DNA of 13,176 nt from contig SKHU01000282.1 of NCBI GenBank assembly GCA_007116755.1, positions 1-13,176 of the forward strand. The letters are read 5' to 3'. The position numbers and the translations under genes were made by a program. The notes under the pieces are model-generated. The model saw nothing but the letters and a program-made list of their open reading frames with translations, was not told where the DNA came from and did no database searches. This document shows, one piece after another, positions 1-6,318 of this stretch. Each line of letters starts with the position of its first letter. Position 1 is the first letter of the stretch. The stretch comes from Alphaproteobacteria bacterium. Its GTDB lineage: Bacteria > Pseudomonadota > Alphaproteobacteria > Micavibrionales > CSBR16-224.

Positions 1-2
1 AA

Positions 3-500
3 AGTGCTGCCACAGCGGTTGCCAACAACCAGTCGCTTGAAAGCACCTCCGCAATGACGCTGCATGATGCGCAGTATAATTTCGGTGGCTTTAACGGTGA
101 GGGATCTCTTGACCCCGCGCTGTTTGACACGGACGGAAATGCGCATACGGATGTTGCGTTCGGCCTGACACTTGCAGCAGCAATGGGTCAGATCACAGCG
201 GGATCTATCGATGCGACTTCGTCTGTTGACAACATCACCAATGCAAGCGTTGACAGCGCGGCGACATCGGTTGCCAACAACCTGAGCGTCAGTCTTGAAC
301 CCACGCAGCCCGGCGATGCCTTCCTGATGGCCGATCTGACACAGTTCAACTACGCGAACGGTACGGCTTCGTCATCCGTTACCGACCTGAATGTGAACAA
401 CTATGCGAATCTCGCGGCGCTTGATGGCCCGCTGGTAAGCTCCGTTGCCACAGCAGTCGGAAACAACGTCAGCATTTCCGTTGGAAATTTTGCTGAATAA
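3..500 (+). CDS. C-terminal part of a repeat-containing, probably secreted surface protein (5' end outside window)
   Basis: The frame is open from base 3 to a TAA at 498-500, so about 165 C-terminal residues are visible and the start lies upstream. The protein is rich in Asn, Ser, Thr, Ala and Val and has almost no Lys, Arg or Cys, as in exported fibrous proteins. A short motif of the form S-x-A-T-[AS]-V-[AG]-N-N occurs three times, beginning near bases 3, 255 and 441, so the spacing is irregular (84 then 62 residues). The third copy nearly reaches the C-terminus. Gln/Asn-bearing strands between copies recall curlin-type repeats and the Ala-Thr-Ala-x-Gly-Asn-Asn repeats of alphaproteobacterial holdfast-anchor proteins such as HfaD, but this similarity is from memory. 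The following gene also encodes an exported Asn/Ser-rich protein, so the two may form one extracellular structure. The coding call is firm; the function is open. Confidence 0.75.
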   Translation, partial: SAATAVANNQSLESTSAMTLHDAQYNFGGFNGEGSLDPALFDTDGNAHTDVAFGLTLAAAMGQITAGSIDATSSVDNITNASVDSAATSVANNLSVSLEPTQPGDAFLMADLTQFNYANGTASSSVTDLNVNNYANLAALDGPLVSSVATAVGNNVSISVGNFAE

Positions 501-580
501 CAGAGTCTGAACAAGTTACCCAAAGGGGCGACACTCTTGAAAAGGCACCCGAATGGAGAGTACTTGTGATGAACGGGACA

Positions 581-605
581 GGGGGACGGAGAAATCCGTT
601 CCCCC
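581..605 (+). promoter_or_regulatory. Intergenic RNA hairpin with GAAA loop between the two surface-protein genes
   Basis: Bases 581-590 pair with 595-605 to give a ten-base-pair stem with one bulged T (599/600) and a GAAA loop (591-594). The lower five pairs are all G-C. No T tract follows, so it is not an ordinary intrinsic terminator. It lies 81 bases after the upstream stop and 15 bases before the AGGAG of the next gene. A position like this fits an mRNA-processing or stability element that sets the ratio of two co-transcribed products. The hairpin is seen directly; its role is inferred. Confidence 0.55.
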
Positions 606-633
606 ATCCTACTACTCAAAAGGAGAAGAAGAA

Positions 634-1035
634 ATGTCTTACCGTCAAATGACGATAACCTGTCTGATTTGCCTTGTGCTGGCAACCGGATTTTCAGCAA
701 CGCCGGCCTCCGCCCAGATGACAAAGGACGGCTGGAAATTTACACAGCAAAACCGCGCGGCGATTGCCTCGATGATGCAACAGAACAGTCGGAGAAACAA
801 CGGAACAATGGTCGCAAGCGGCGGCACGACGCTGGTTTGCGGCGGCGGCAGCTCGGATGCCACATCGTCTGCGATGGGCAACTCGTCCTGTATCATTTTA
901 AACAATTCTACCGGAATGCTGGATATCGAACAGGATGCGCTTGGGGATCAGTCCTCGAATGCGAATGCCGAATTTACCAGCAATAGCTCCGGCAGCACGT
1001 CGGATATTCTGGAGACGCTGATCGAAATCGAATGA
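634..1035 (+). CDS. Small secreted Asn/Ser-rich protein, possibly HfaA- or curli-like
   Basis: The chosen ATG at 634 has AGGAG eight bases upstream and gives a 133-residue protein that begins with a clear Sec signal peptide: a short polar start, a hydrophobic core at residues 8-20, and a likely Ala-x-Ala cleavage after residue 27. An in-frame ATG at 553 would bury this signal and lacks a ribosome binding site. The mature protein of about 106 residues is rich in Asn, Ser and Gly, with two Cys (69 and 86) that could form a disulfide. A stretch around residues 75-110 (Ala-Thr...Gly-Asn-Ser...Gln-Asp...Gly-Asp-Gln-Ser) resembles the repeat style of curlins and of Caulobacter HfaA, a small holdfast-anchoring subunit. 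It follows another exported repeat protein on the same strand and is closed by a strong terminator. Export is well supported; amyloid or anchoring function is only a suggestion. Confidence 0.75.
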   Translation: MSYRQMTITCLICLVLATGFSATPASAQMTKDGWKFTQQNRAAIASMMQQNSRRNNGTMVASGGTTLVCGGGSSDATSSAMGNSSCIILNNSTGMLDIEQDALGDQSSNANAEFTSNSSGSTSDILETLIEIE

Positions 1036-1078
1036 TCGGAACCCGTGACAGGAAACAATCAGGTGAAAAAACGTCAAT

Positions 1079-1109
1079 AAAAACCCGCGCTGTCAAGGCG
1101 CGGGTTTTT
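1079..1109 (+). terminator. Strong intrinsic terminator after the surface-protein genes, possibly bidirectional
   Basis: A perfect seven-pair GC stem (1084-1090 with 1098-1104, loop 1091-1097) is flanked by five A on the left and five T on the right, which extend the pairing to twelve. The T tract follows on the plus strand and an equivalent one exists on the minus strand. It sits 43 bases after the stop at 1035 and about 50 bases past the 3' end of the minus-strand gene at 1157, so it can serve both convergent transcripts. Confidence 0.9.
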
Positions 1110-1156
1110 GGATTTTTAAACACAGAAAAATTCTCTCGGGGGTTCAGCTCTGCAGA

Positions 1157-1339
1157 TTACTTGTTATCGTTGCGGCCAAGCCTGTGTTGTTCCTCAAGCC
1201 GGGCAAGAAAACGGGCGTTTTCCTTTTCGTAATACGCCATCTCGTCATCCGTCATCTCGCTCCAGAGTTTTTTGACAGCTCCGACAAAAGAAGGTCTTTT
1301 CCTGCCCGGTGTTTTGCGGCATTGCTTGCTGTTACTCAT
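1157..1339 (-). CDS. CsbD-like small basic/acidic helical protein (hypothetical)
   Basis: A 60-residue protein starts at the ATG complementary to 1337-1339, preceded by an AGGGG seven bases upstream. Residues 1-17 are a basic tail. From about residue 20 (Gly-Ala-Val-Lys-Lys-x-Trp-x-x-Met-Thr-Asp-Asp-Glu) to residue 53 it aligns without gaps to the core of CsbD-family stress proteins, which carry Lys-x-x-Trp-Gly-x-Leu-Thr-Asp-Asp-Asp followed by an amphipathic helix ending near Gln-Glu-Arg. CsbD proteins are small general-stress proteins of unknown biochemical role. The match is recognisable but divergent, and the Gly that usually precedes the second helix is absent. The gene is monocistronic and converges on the upstream surface-protein operon. 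The remaining doubt is family membership rather than coding status. Confidence 0.7.
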   Translation of the reverse strand: MSNSKQCRKTPGRKRPSFVGAVKKLWSEMTDDEMAYYEKENARFLARLEEQHRLGRNDNK

Positions 1340-1442
1340 AGATATTCCCCTTTTTCTGTAGTTTGGAATGTATCTATTGTGCCAACAGTAAAATAAAGAT
1401 GATATGCAAGATACAGGCAAAAAATATAAGCGGAGCGTAAGT

Positions 1443-1482
1443 GCGAGCCAACTCCCCCCTTAATACTCTTTAGGGGCGAGCC
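1443..1482. other. Imperfect hairpin and GCGAGCC direct repeat in the intergenic region 1340-1599
   Basis: The 260 bases between the CsbD-like gene and the CBS gene hold no credible coding frame. Within them GCGAGCC occurs at 1443-1449 and 1476-1482, and bases 1452-1460 pair with 1472-1480 at eight of nine positions. The T tract expected of a terminator is missing. The two flanking genes are divergently transcribed, so this could be an operator or a leader structure. Function is unknown. Confidence 0.3.
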
Positions 1483-1599
1483 TTATTCTTAATGCAATCC
1501 TTACAGGCCGCATGCCATATGTACATAGCTTCCTAACCTTATAACCTGCCATACTAAACCATAATGAACGCGTTAACACTGATGGTAAGGGAAAAGAAC

Positions 1600-2025
1600 A
1601 TGACCGATAAGCTGATCAAAGACATTATGAGCAAAGATGTGGAAGTCGTCTCTCAGGAAGCGTCACTGCAGACGGTGGCAAAAAAAATGCAGGTCAGAGA
1701 TTGCGGCTGCGTTGTTGTTGTCAAAAATGACAGGCTGGTCGGTATGATCACTGACCGCGATCTTGCCTTGCGCTGCGTTGCGAAAGGGCATGACCCGGAC
1801 GGAACAACAGCGGAAACAGTCATGACACCGGACATTCTCTATTGCTGGGATACGGACACGGCCGATGATGTCGCGCGCAATATGGGCAAAAATAAAGTAC
1901 GCCGTCTGCCGGTTCTTAATGCCGACAAGCGTTTGGTGGGAATGGTTTCCCTCGGCGATCTGGCCTCGCACACCAACCATAAGCTTTGCGGCCAAATGCT
2001 CGGCGCTATCTGCCGCGCTGCGTAA
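1600..2025 (+). CDS. Two-CBS-domain regulatory protein
   Basis: A 141-residue protein made almost entirely of a tandem CBS pair: CBS1 about residues 8-60, with the Met-Ile-Thr-Asp-Arg-Asp-Leu signature at 49-55, and CBS2 about 73-125, with Val-Arg-Arg-Leu-Pro-Val at 100-105 and Gly-Met-Val-Ser-Leu-Gly-Asp at 114-120. CBS pairs form a Bateman module that binds adenosine nucleotides such as AMP, ATP, SAM or NAD and senses energy state. With no catalytic domain attached, it presumably acts on a partner protein. The start at 1600 was chosen because AAGGG lies about nine bases upstream; in-frame ATGs at 1564 and 1582 would add a poorly conserved tail without a binding site. The protein ends in a short tail containing Cys130 and Cys138. 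Stand-alone CBS proteins of this size are common in proteobacteria, often near stress genes, which agrees loosely with the CsbD-like neighbour. Confidence 0.92.
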   Translation: MTDKLIKDIMSKDVEVVSQEASLQTVAKKMQVRDCGCVVVVKNDRLVGMITDRDLALRCVAKGHDPDGTTAETVMTPDILYCWDTDTADDVARNMGKNKVRRLPVLNADKRLVGMVSLGDLASHTNHKLCGQMLGAICRAA

Positions 2026-2248
2026 CAGCAGACGGTCTGTAGCCGATCCATGCGGCTCGCTGTTTTAGATAGGCTGGTAAAATGCGTCTTTACAAGGTTT
2101 AAAGTTATTTGCGTTTTTATGTCCGCGCGGGAGGGGTTCCCCGTGCGCTTTGGTTATGTCATTTTCAAAATAGTACATCAGTGTAACTTTTTCTGCAGTC
2201 GGGCGAATATCGTTGTAAGATGTTTGTTTAAGACGAAAGATTTGGGAC

Positions 2249-2968
2249 ATGCTTGTGCGTGAAAAACAGATTGTCAGCCGCAAATATTTGAAAGCCGCTT
2301 TGCTGCTGACGGCTTTGGCTGTTTTTGCCCTGTGTGCGGCAACGCTGCCGCTGAAAGACTGGGCGGCGCTGGCGCTCGGCTGGATTGACGGGCTGGGTTT
2401 TTACGGCTATCTGGTTTTTGTTCTGCTGTATTTCTCTTTCACGGTTCTGTTTATTCCCGGATTTATTCTGACCGTCGGCGGCGGGGCGGTGTTTGGCATC
2501 TGGGGCGGTTTTGCCGCTGTTTCTCTGGGCAGTACGGCCGGTGCAGCGGCGGCCTTCCTGCTGGGACGCAGCTTTGCCCGCGGTATGATCGAGGAAAAAG
2601 TCGCGGATAACAAAAAATTCGCCGCCGTTGACCGCGCCGTCGGCCGGCAGGGCTGGAAAATCGTTTTCCTCACGCGGCTCAGTCCGATTTTTCCGTTCAA
2701 TCTGGTCAATTACGCTTACGGTTTGACAAAAATAAGATTCTCTCATTACGTTCTCGCCTCGTGGATCGGCATGATGCCGGGCACATTCGTTTATGTGTAT
2801 ATCGGCGCTTTGCTGGGGGATATTGCGCGTGTTGCTGCCGGAGAAAAAGCCGAAACCGGTATATTGGAAATCGCGCTGCAGGTCACAGGCCTGCTCGCAG
2901 CATTTGCCGTGACGGTTTATGTGACCCGTCTGGCGCAAAAAGCCTTGAAAGAGGAGGCAGGGGTTTGA
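2249..2968 (+). CDS. TVP38/TMEM64 (DedA-like, VTT domain) integral membrane protein
   Basis: The 239-residue protein carries the VTT (SNARE-associated) domain. An N-terminal membrane segment spans about residues 14-33 and another 52-70. The signature region Phe-Ile-Pro-Gly-Phe, then Gly-Gly-Gly-Ala-Val-Phe-Gly and a glycine-rich segment to Leu-Leu-Gly-Arg, covers 68-107. The second half-motif, Leu-Thr-Arg-Leu-Ser-Pro-x-Phe-Pro-Phe-Asn, lies at 141-151, and Gly-Met-Met-Pro-Gly-Thr at 174-179. A final helix spans about 207-226. Relatives include lipid scramblases and flippases such as undecaprenyl-phosphate or phospholipid transporters; the substrate here is unknown. The start at 2249 is the only good ATG near the hydrophobic N-terminus, though its ribosome binding site is weak. 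It opens a five-gene operon, and its stop overlaps the next gene's TTG. In other bacteria TVP38 domains are fused to a flavin disulfide reductase of the kind encoded two genes downstream. Confidence 0.92.
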   Translation: MLVREKQIVSRKYLKAALLLTALAVFALCAATLPLKDWAALALGWIDGLGFYGYLVFVLLYFSFTVLFIPGFILTVGGGAVFGIWGGFAAVSLGSTAGAAAAFLLGRSFARGMIEEKVADNKKFAAVDRAVGRQGWKIVFLTRLSPIFPFNLVNYAYGLTKIRFSHYVLASWIGMMPGTFVYVYIGALLGDIARVAAGEKAETGILEIALQVTGLLAAFAVTVYVTRLAQKALKEEAGV

Positions 2969-3540
2969 GGAAACTTCTTGCACGGGCGCTGGAAAAACGG
3001 GCGCGGCATAATTTTTCATTTATTGCGGATTATGTGGACGGCGATAAAATCATCGATATCGGTGCGGCGGAAGGCTGGAACGGCCGTCTGGCAAAACAGG
3101 CAGGGGAAAACCGCGATGTGCGGCTTCTGGATGTGGCCGATATGAACAGAACGGATTTGCCGCTGACGCTGTACGATGGAAAAACCATACCCTTTGCAGA
3201 TGAAACTTTTGATACGGCGCTGCTTTTACTGGTTTTGCATCATTGTTCCGATCCGGATACGGTGCTGCGTGAGGCGGCGCGTGTCACACGGCGGCGGCTG
3301 ATTGTCACGGAATCGGTGTACAGAACGAAGCCGGGGCGGCATGTGTTGTGGTGTCTTGACAATGCGCTGAACGGGTTGCGCAGCGGCAATCTGATGCCGG
3401 AGGGGCTGCATTTCCGCACAACGGCGGAATGGATCGAAACTTTCGGCCGTCACGGGCTTTTGCTGCGCAAAATGACGTATACTTCAAAAACCCTGCACAA
3501 ACATATCCTGTTCGTGCTGGATAAACAGGAGACAAAATGA
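2965..3540 (+). CDS. Class I SAM-dependent methyltransferase with TTG start
   Basis: A 191-residue methyltransferase. Motif I (Asp-Ile-Gly-Ala-Ala-Glu-Gly) is at residues 31-37, the end of strand beta-2 (Leu-Leu-Asp-Val) at 54-57, a Pro-Phe-Ala-Asp-Glu-x-Phe-Asp loop at 76-83, and a Val-Leu-His-His-Cys-Ser-Asp-Pro motif IV region at 90-97. That is the UbiE/Methyltransf_11 pattern. No ATG fits. TTG at 2965 is chosen because AGGAGG lies seven bases upstream and the reading frame upstream has no methyltransferase character. This TTG overlaps the TVP38 stop (TTGA), and the gene's own TGA overlaps the next ATG (ATGA), so it is translationally coupled on both sides. The substrate is unknown; lipid head groups, quinones or other small molecules are all possible from the fold. 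The position between a lipid-transporter-like protein and a flavoprotein favours a membrane-related substrate, as inference. Confidence 0.88.
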   Translation: MRKLLARALEKRARHNFSFIADYVDGDKIIDIGAAEGWNGRLAKQAGENRDVRLLDVADMNRTDLPLTLYDGKTIPFADETFDTALLLLVLHHCSDPDTVLREAARVTRRRLIVTESVYRTKPGRHVLWCLDNALNGLRSGNLMPEGLHFRTTAEWIETFGRHGLLLRKMTYTSKTLHKHILFVLDKQETK

Positions 3541-4979
3541 CGGAGAAAAAAAACATTGATACGGATTTGTGCGTGATCGGCGCGGGCGCAGGCGGGTTGT
3601 CCGTCGCGGCGGGTTCTGTGCAGCTGGGGCTGAAAACCGTGTTGATCGAAAAGGGCGAGATGGGCGGCGACTGCTTGAATACCGGATGTGTGCCGTCCAA
3701 AGCGCTGCTGGCGGCGGGGGCGGCGGCTCAGGCGCAACGCAGCGTTGCTGTTCAAGGTGTTGCGCCGCACGACCCCGATATTGATTTCGCTGCTGTGAAA
3801 GATCATGTTGCGGGGGCGATTGCCGCAATCGCGCCGCATGACTCGCAGGAACGTTTTGAAAATCTCGGCATTACCGTTTTGCGCGATGCCGCCCGTTTTG
3901 CCGGAAAAAACACCGTGGTTGCAGGCAATGCAACCGTTACGGCGCGGTATTTTGTGATTGCGACCGGATCGCGCGCCGCCGTGCCGCCGATTGAAGGGCT
4001 GGATAAAGAAAAAGCCCTGACGAATGAAACGATTTTCGACTTAAAAGAAAAGCCGGGCCATCTGCTGATTGTCGGCGGCGGGCCGATCGGGATCGAGATG
4101 GCGCAGGCGCATCTGCGTCTTGGGTGCAAGGTCAGCGTTTTTGATATGGGGGCGATCTTGCCGCGTGACGATGAAAAATGCGTCGGTATTCTGCGGCAGG
4201 CGCTGTTAAAAGAAGGCGTTGCGCTGTATGAAAAGATCAGTATCAAAAATATTTCCCATCAAAACGGCGGCGTATCCGTCACCATTGAGAATGACCAAGG
4301 GAAAGAAGAGACAATCGGCGGCGACCGCCTGCTGGTTGCGGCCGGACGTGTGCCGCAAACGGACGGGCTTGATCTGGAAAAAGCCGGTGTCACATATGAC
4401 CGCACGGGCATCAAAACCGATGCGCGGCTGCGTACGGAAAATAAACGCATTTTTGCCGTCGGCGATGTTGTCGCAGGCGCACCGCAATTCACACATGTCG
4501 CCGGATATCATGCGGGGATTATTATCCGCAATATCTGTTTTAAAATTCCGGCAAAGACCGATTATGCCGCTTTGCCCTGGGTCACCTATACTGCGCCCGA
4601 ACTGGCGCAGGCCGGATTGACCGAACAGGCCGCGCGGGAAAAACACGGCGATGATATGCGTATTGCCGAATGGCCTTTGAAAGACAATGATCGCGCCGTG
4701 ACGGAGAATAAAACGGAAGGTCTGGTGCGTATCGTGACATTGAAGAACGGCCGTATTCTGGGCGCATCTATTGTTGCGCCGCATGCCGGCGAGATGATCT
4801 CCGCATGGGCGTTGGCGATTGCGCAAAAGATGAAAATCGGTGCGGTGGCCGGAGCAATTTTTCCGTATCCGACATATGGCGAGGCCGGAAAACGCGCGGC
4901 GGGCGCATGGTTTTCCGAAAAGCTGTTCAGCGATAAAACCCGAAAGCTGGTCGGTTTTTTGCAAAAGCTGCCGTTTTAA
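3537..4979 (+). CDS. FAD-dependent pyridine nucleotide-disulfide oxidoreductase, mercuric-reductase-like
   Basis: The 480-residue flavoprotein has the full class I disulfide reductase layout. An FAD Rossmann motif Gly-Ala-Gly-Ala-Gly-Gly is at 15-20, and the redox-active pair Cys46 and Cys51 sits in Gly-Asp-Cys-Leu-Asn-Thr-Gly-Cys-Val-Pro-Ser-Lys. The NAD(P)H motif Gly-Gly-Gly-Pro-Ile-Gly is at 180-185 with an acidic Asp203 closing strand two, which suggests NADH. The second FAD motif Ala-Val-Gly-Asp is at 307-310, followed by the dimerisation domain. In lipoamide dehydrogenase the C-terminal motif is His-Pro-Thr-x-x-x-Glu; here it is Tyr444-Pro-Thr-Tyr-Gly-Glu449, the Tyr form found in MerA. 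Unlike true MerA there is no N-terminal HMA domain and no C-terminal Cys-Cys, so mercury reduction is unlikely. AGGAG five bases upstream supports the start. The physiological oxidant is unknown. Confidence 0.93.
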   Translation: MTEKKNIDTDLCVIGAGAGGLSVAAGSVQLGLKTVLIEKGEMGGDCLNTGCVPSKALLAAGAAAQAQRSVAVQGVAPHDPDIDFAAVKDHVAGAIAAIAPHDSQERFENLGITVLRDAARFAGKNTVVAGNATVTARYFVIATGSRAAVPPIEGLDKEKALTNETIFDLKEKPGHLLIVGGGPIGIEMAQAHLRLGCKVSVFDMGAILPRDDEKCVGILRQALLKEGVALYEKISIKNISHQNGGVSVTIENDQGKEETIGGDRLLVAAGRVPQTDGLDLEKAGVTYDRTGIKTDARLRTENKRIFAVGDVVAGAPQFTHVAGYHAGIIIRNICFKIPAKTDYAALPWVTYTAPELAQAGLTEQAAREKHGDDMRIAEWPLKDNDRAVTENKTEGLVRIVTLKNGRILGASIVAPHAGEMISAWALAIAQKMKIGAVAGAIFPYPTYGEAGKRAAGAWFSEKLFSDKTRKLVGFLQKLPF

Positions 4980-4994
4980 GGAAGAGAGCGCGAT

Positions 4995-5645
4995 ATGTCC
5001 CCGAAATTTGAAGAGATTCGCCGCCATTATGACCGTCTGGCCTCCGTTTATGAAACGCGCTGGCCGTCCTATAATACGGTGCAGATCGACTGGATGCGCC
5101 GCCGCCTGCCGCAAGGCCTGTCCGCCCCCGCTATTCTTGATCTGGGGTGCGGAACGGGCGCGGCTTTGTCGGATGTCTCTATACATTATCCGGATGCGCG
5201 TCTGACAGGCGTAGACGGCAGTGCCGCGATGCTGGAAAAAGCGCGTGAAAAACTGCCCGATGCCGCATTGCTGGAAAAGAATCTGGAGGATGACGATGCT
5301 TTCGCGGATTTGCCTGCGGCGGATATCGTGTTTTCCTTTTCCGTTTATCATCATTTACAAAATACGGACCGCCATCTGCAATTGCTCAACCGTTTGACGC
5401 GCGGCGGCGGCACAGTGTTTTTTTCCGGTTTTGCAAAAGACGGCGCGGTGATGAGGATGGCGGACGGGCTGTTTCGTTTTCGTCATAAAGGCGTTCATCA
5501 GGCGGCGCTGCCGCATCGGGACATGCGGCAAAAGATCGAAGATGTTTTTCGGGGGGCGGAGATTGAAACCGCAATTCTGCGCCCCGACCGTTTCTGGCGT
5601 ATCCAGATTTTTAAAATTGTCAAAGAAGGCGCGGCACATGCTTGA
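4995..5645 (+). CDS. Class I SAM-dependent methyltransferase
   Basis: A 216-residue methyltransferase with a typical N-terminal helix (Tyr-Asp-Arg-Leu-Ala-x-x-Tyr-Glu, 12-20). Motif I Leu-Asp-Leu-Gly-Cys-Gly-Thr-Gly is at 48-55, Val-Asp-Gly-Ser at 73-76 binds the SAM ribose, and a motif IV-like Val-Tyr-His-His-Leu lies at 117-121. This is the Methyltransf_25/12 family. It is not a close copy of the methyltransferase two genes upstream, so the operon encodes two distinct enzymes that probably act on different substrates or steps. It begins 15 bases after the oxidoreductase stop with a weak GAGAG-type binding site, and its last eight bases overlap the start of the phosphatidyltransferase gene. 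Substrate not determinable. Confidence 0.9.
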   Translation: MSPKFEEIRRHYDRLASVYETRWPSYNTVQIDWMRRRLPQGLSAPAILDLGCGTGAALSDVSIHYPDARLTGVDGSAAMLEKAREKLPDAALLEKNLEDDDAFADLPAADIVFSFSVYHHLQNTDRHLQLLNRLTRGGGTVFFSGFAKDGAVMRMADGLFRFRHKGVHQAALPHRDMRQKIEDVFRGAEIETAILRPDRFWRIQIFKIVKEGAAHA

Positions 5646-6246
5646 CTATATCATGCGTCCCGTTATCAACAGGCCGCTGTCCCGCATGGCGGGATATCTT
5701 GCCGCGCGCGGCGTTACGGCAAATATGATGACGGCTTTCGGTTTTGTGCTGGCGTTGTGCTGTTTCGCTGCGCTGGCTTTTCAGTTTTACGGGGCGGCGC
5801 TGGTTCTCGTTCTTTTAAACCGGCTGGCCGACGGGCTGGACGGGGCGATTGCCCGCGAAACAAAAATAACGGATTTCGGCGGGTTTCTGGATATTGTCAG
5901 TGATTTCATTTTCTATGCCGGAACGGTTTTCTTTTTTGCGCTCGGCCGGCCGGAGGAGGCGCTGATCGTGGGGTTTCTGCTGTTCAGCTTTTTTGCGACA
6001 GGGATTTCTTTTCTGGCTTATGCGATTGTTGCCGCCAAACACGGCAAAACAACCGAAAAACGCGGCAAAAAATCCTTCTTTCATATCGGCGGTCTGGCCG
6101 AAGGCACGGAAACGATTATTTTTCTGGTGTTGATCTGTCTTTTGCCGCAATATTTTTTCTGGCTTGCCCTGATTTTCGGCATCATGTGCTGGATCACCGC
6201 CGTATTCCGCGTTTTGCAGGCGCGGGAAGATTTTACTGACATCTGA
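5638..6246 (+). CDS. CDP-alcohol phosphatidyltransferase family protein
   Basis: The 202-residue polytopic protein has the CDP-alcohol phosphatidyltransferase signature in its second membrane region: Asp65-x-x-Asp68-Gly69-x-x-Ala72-Arg73, then Gly81, Asp85 and Asp89. These acidic residues bind metal and the CDP moiety and are all present. Between Ala-Arg and Gly there are seven residues instead of the classical eight. Hydrophobic segments lie at about 30-62, 92-132 and 159-192. Family members transfer a phosphatidyl group from CDP-diacylglycerol to an alcohol such as glycerol phosphate, serine, inositol or choline; the acceptor cannot be read from sequence. The ATG at 5638 was chosen because AAGAAGG lies upstream and the protein then starts like other members; it overlaps the preceding gene by eight bases. 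It is the last gene of the operon and strongly ties the cluster to membrane lipid chemistry. Confidence 0.92.
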   Translation: MLDYIMRPVINRPLSRMAGYLAARGVTANMMTAFGFVLALCCFAALAFQFYGAALVLVLLNRLADGLDGAIARETKITDFGGFLDIVSDFIFYAGTVFFFALGRPEEALIVGFLLFSFFATGISFLAYAIVAAKHGKTTEKRGKKSFFHIGGLAEGTETIIFLVLICLLPQYFFWLALIFGIMCWITAVFRVLQAREDFTDI

Positions 6247-6318
6247 TGGTGTCGCCGTCCTTCATGATGCGTTTGGCTGCGCTGTTGGAAAGTCAAAGGC
6301 ACGCTGACGATACTCCTT

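Noticed and set aside
669..986. Plus-strand frame overlapping the small secreted protein
   Set aside because: It is out of frame with the signal-peptide protein, lacks a binding site and gives an Arg/Cys-rich product typical of a shadow frame.
2125..2148. GC-rich hairpin after the CBS gene as a terminator
   Set aside because: The stem needs a two-base bulge and no T tract follows on either strand, so the 223-base gap 2026-2248 has no terminator I can support.
2228..3019. Long open frame on the minus strand opposite the TVP38 gene
   Set aside because: Its product is low-complexity, rich in Gln, Arg and Asn, and resembles no family. The plus-strand protein is a clear TVP38 member.
3537..4979. 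Mercury-resistance gene merA
   Set aside because: The C-terminal Cys pair, the HMA domain and any merR/merT/merP neighbour are missing.
4206..5354. 382-codon minus-strand open frame
   Set aside because: It lies antisense to the oxidoreductase and second methyltransferase, whose motifs are unambiguous; the antisense product has no recognisable domain.
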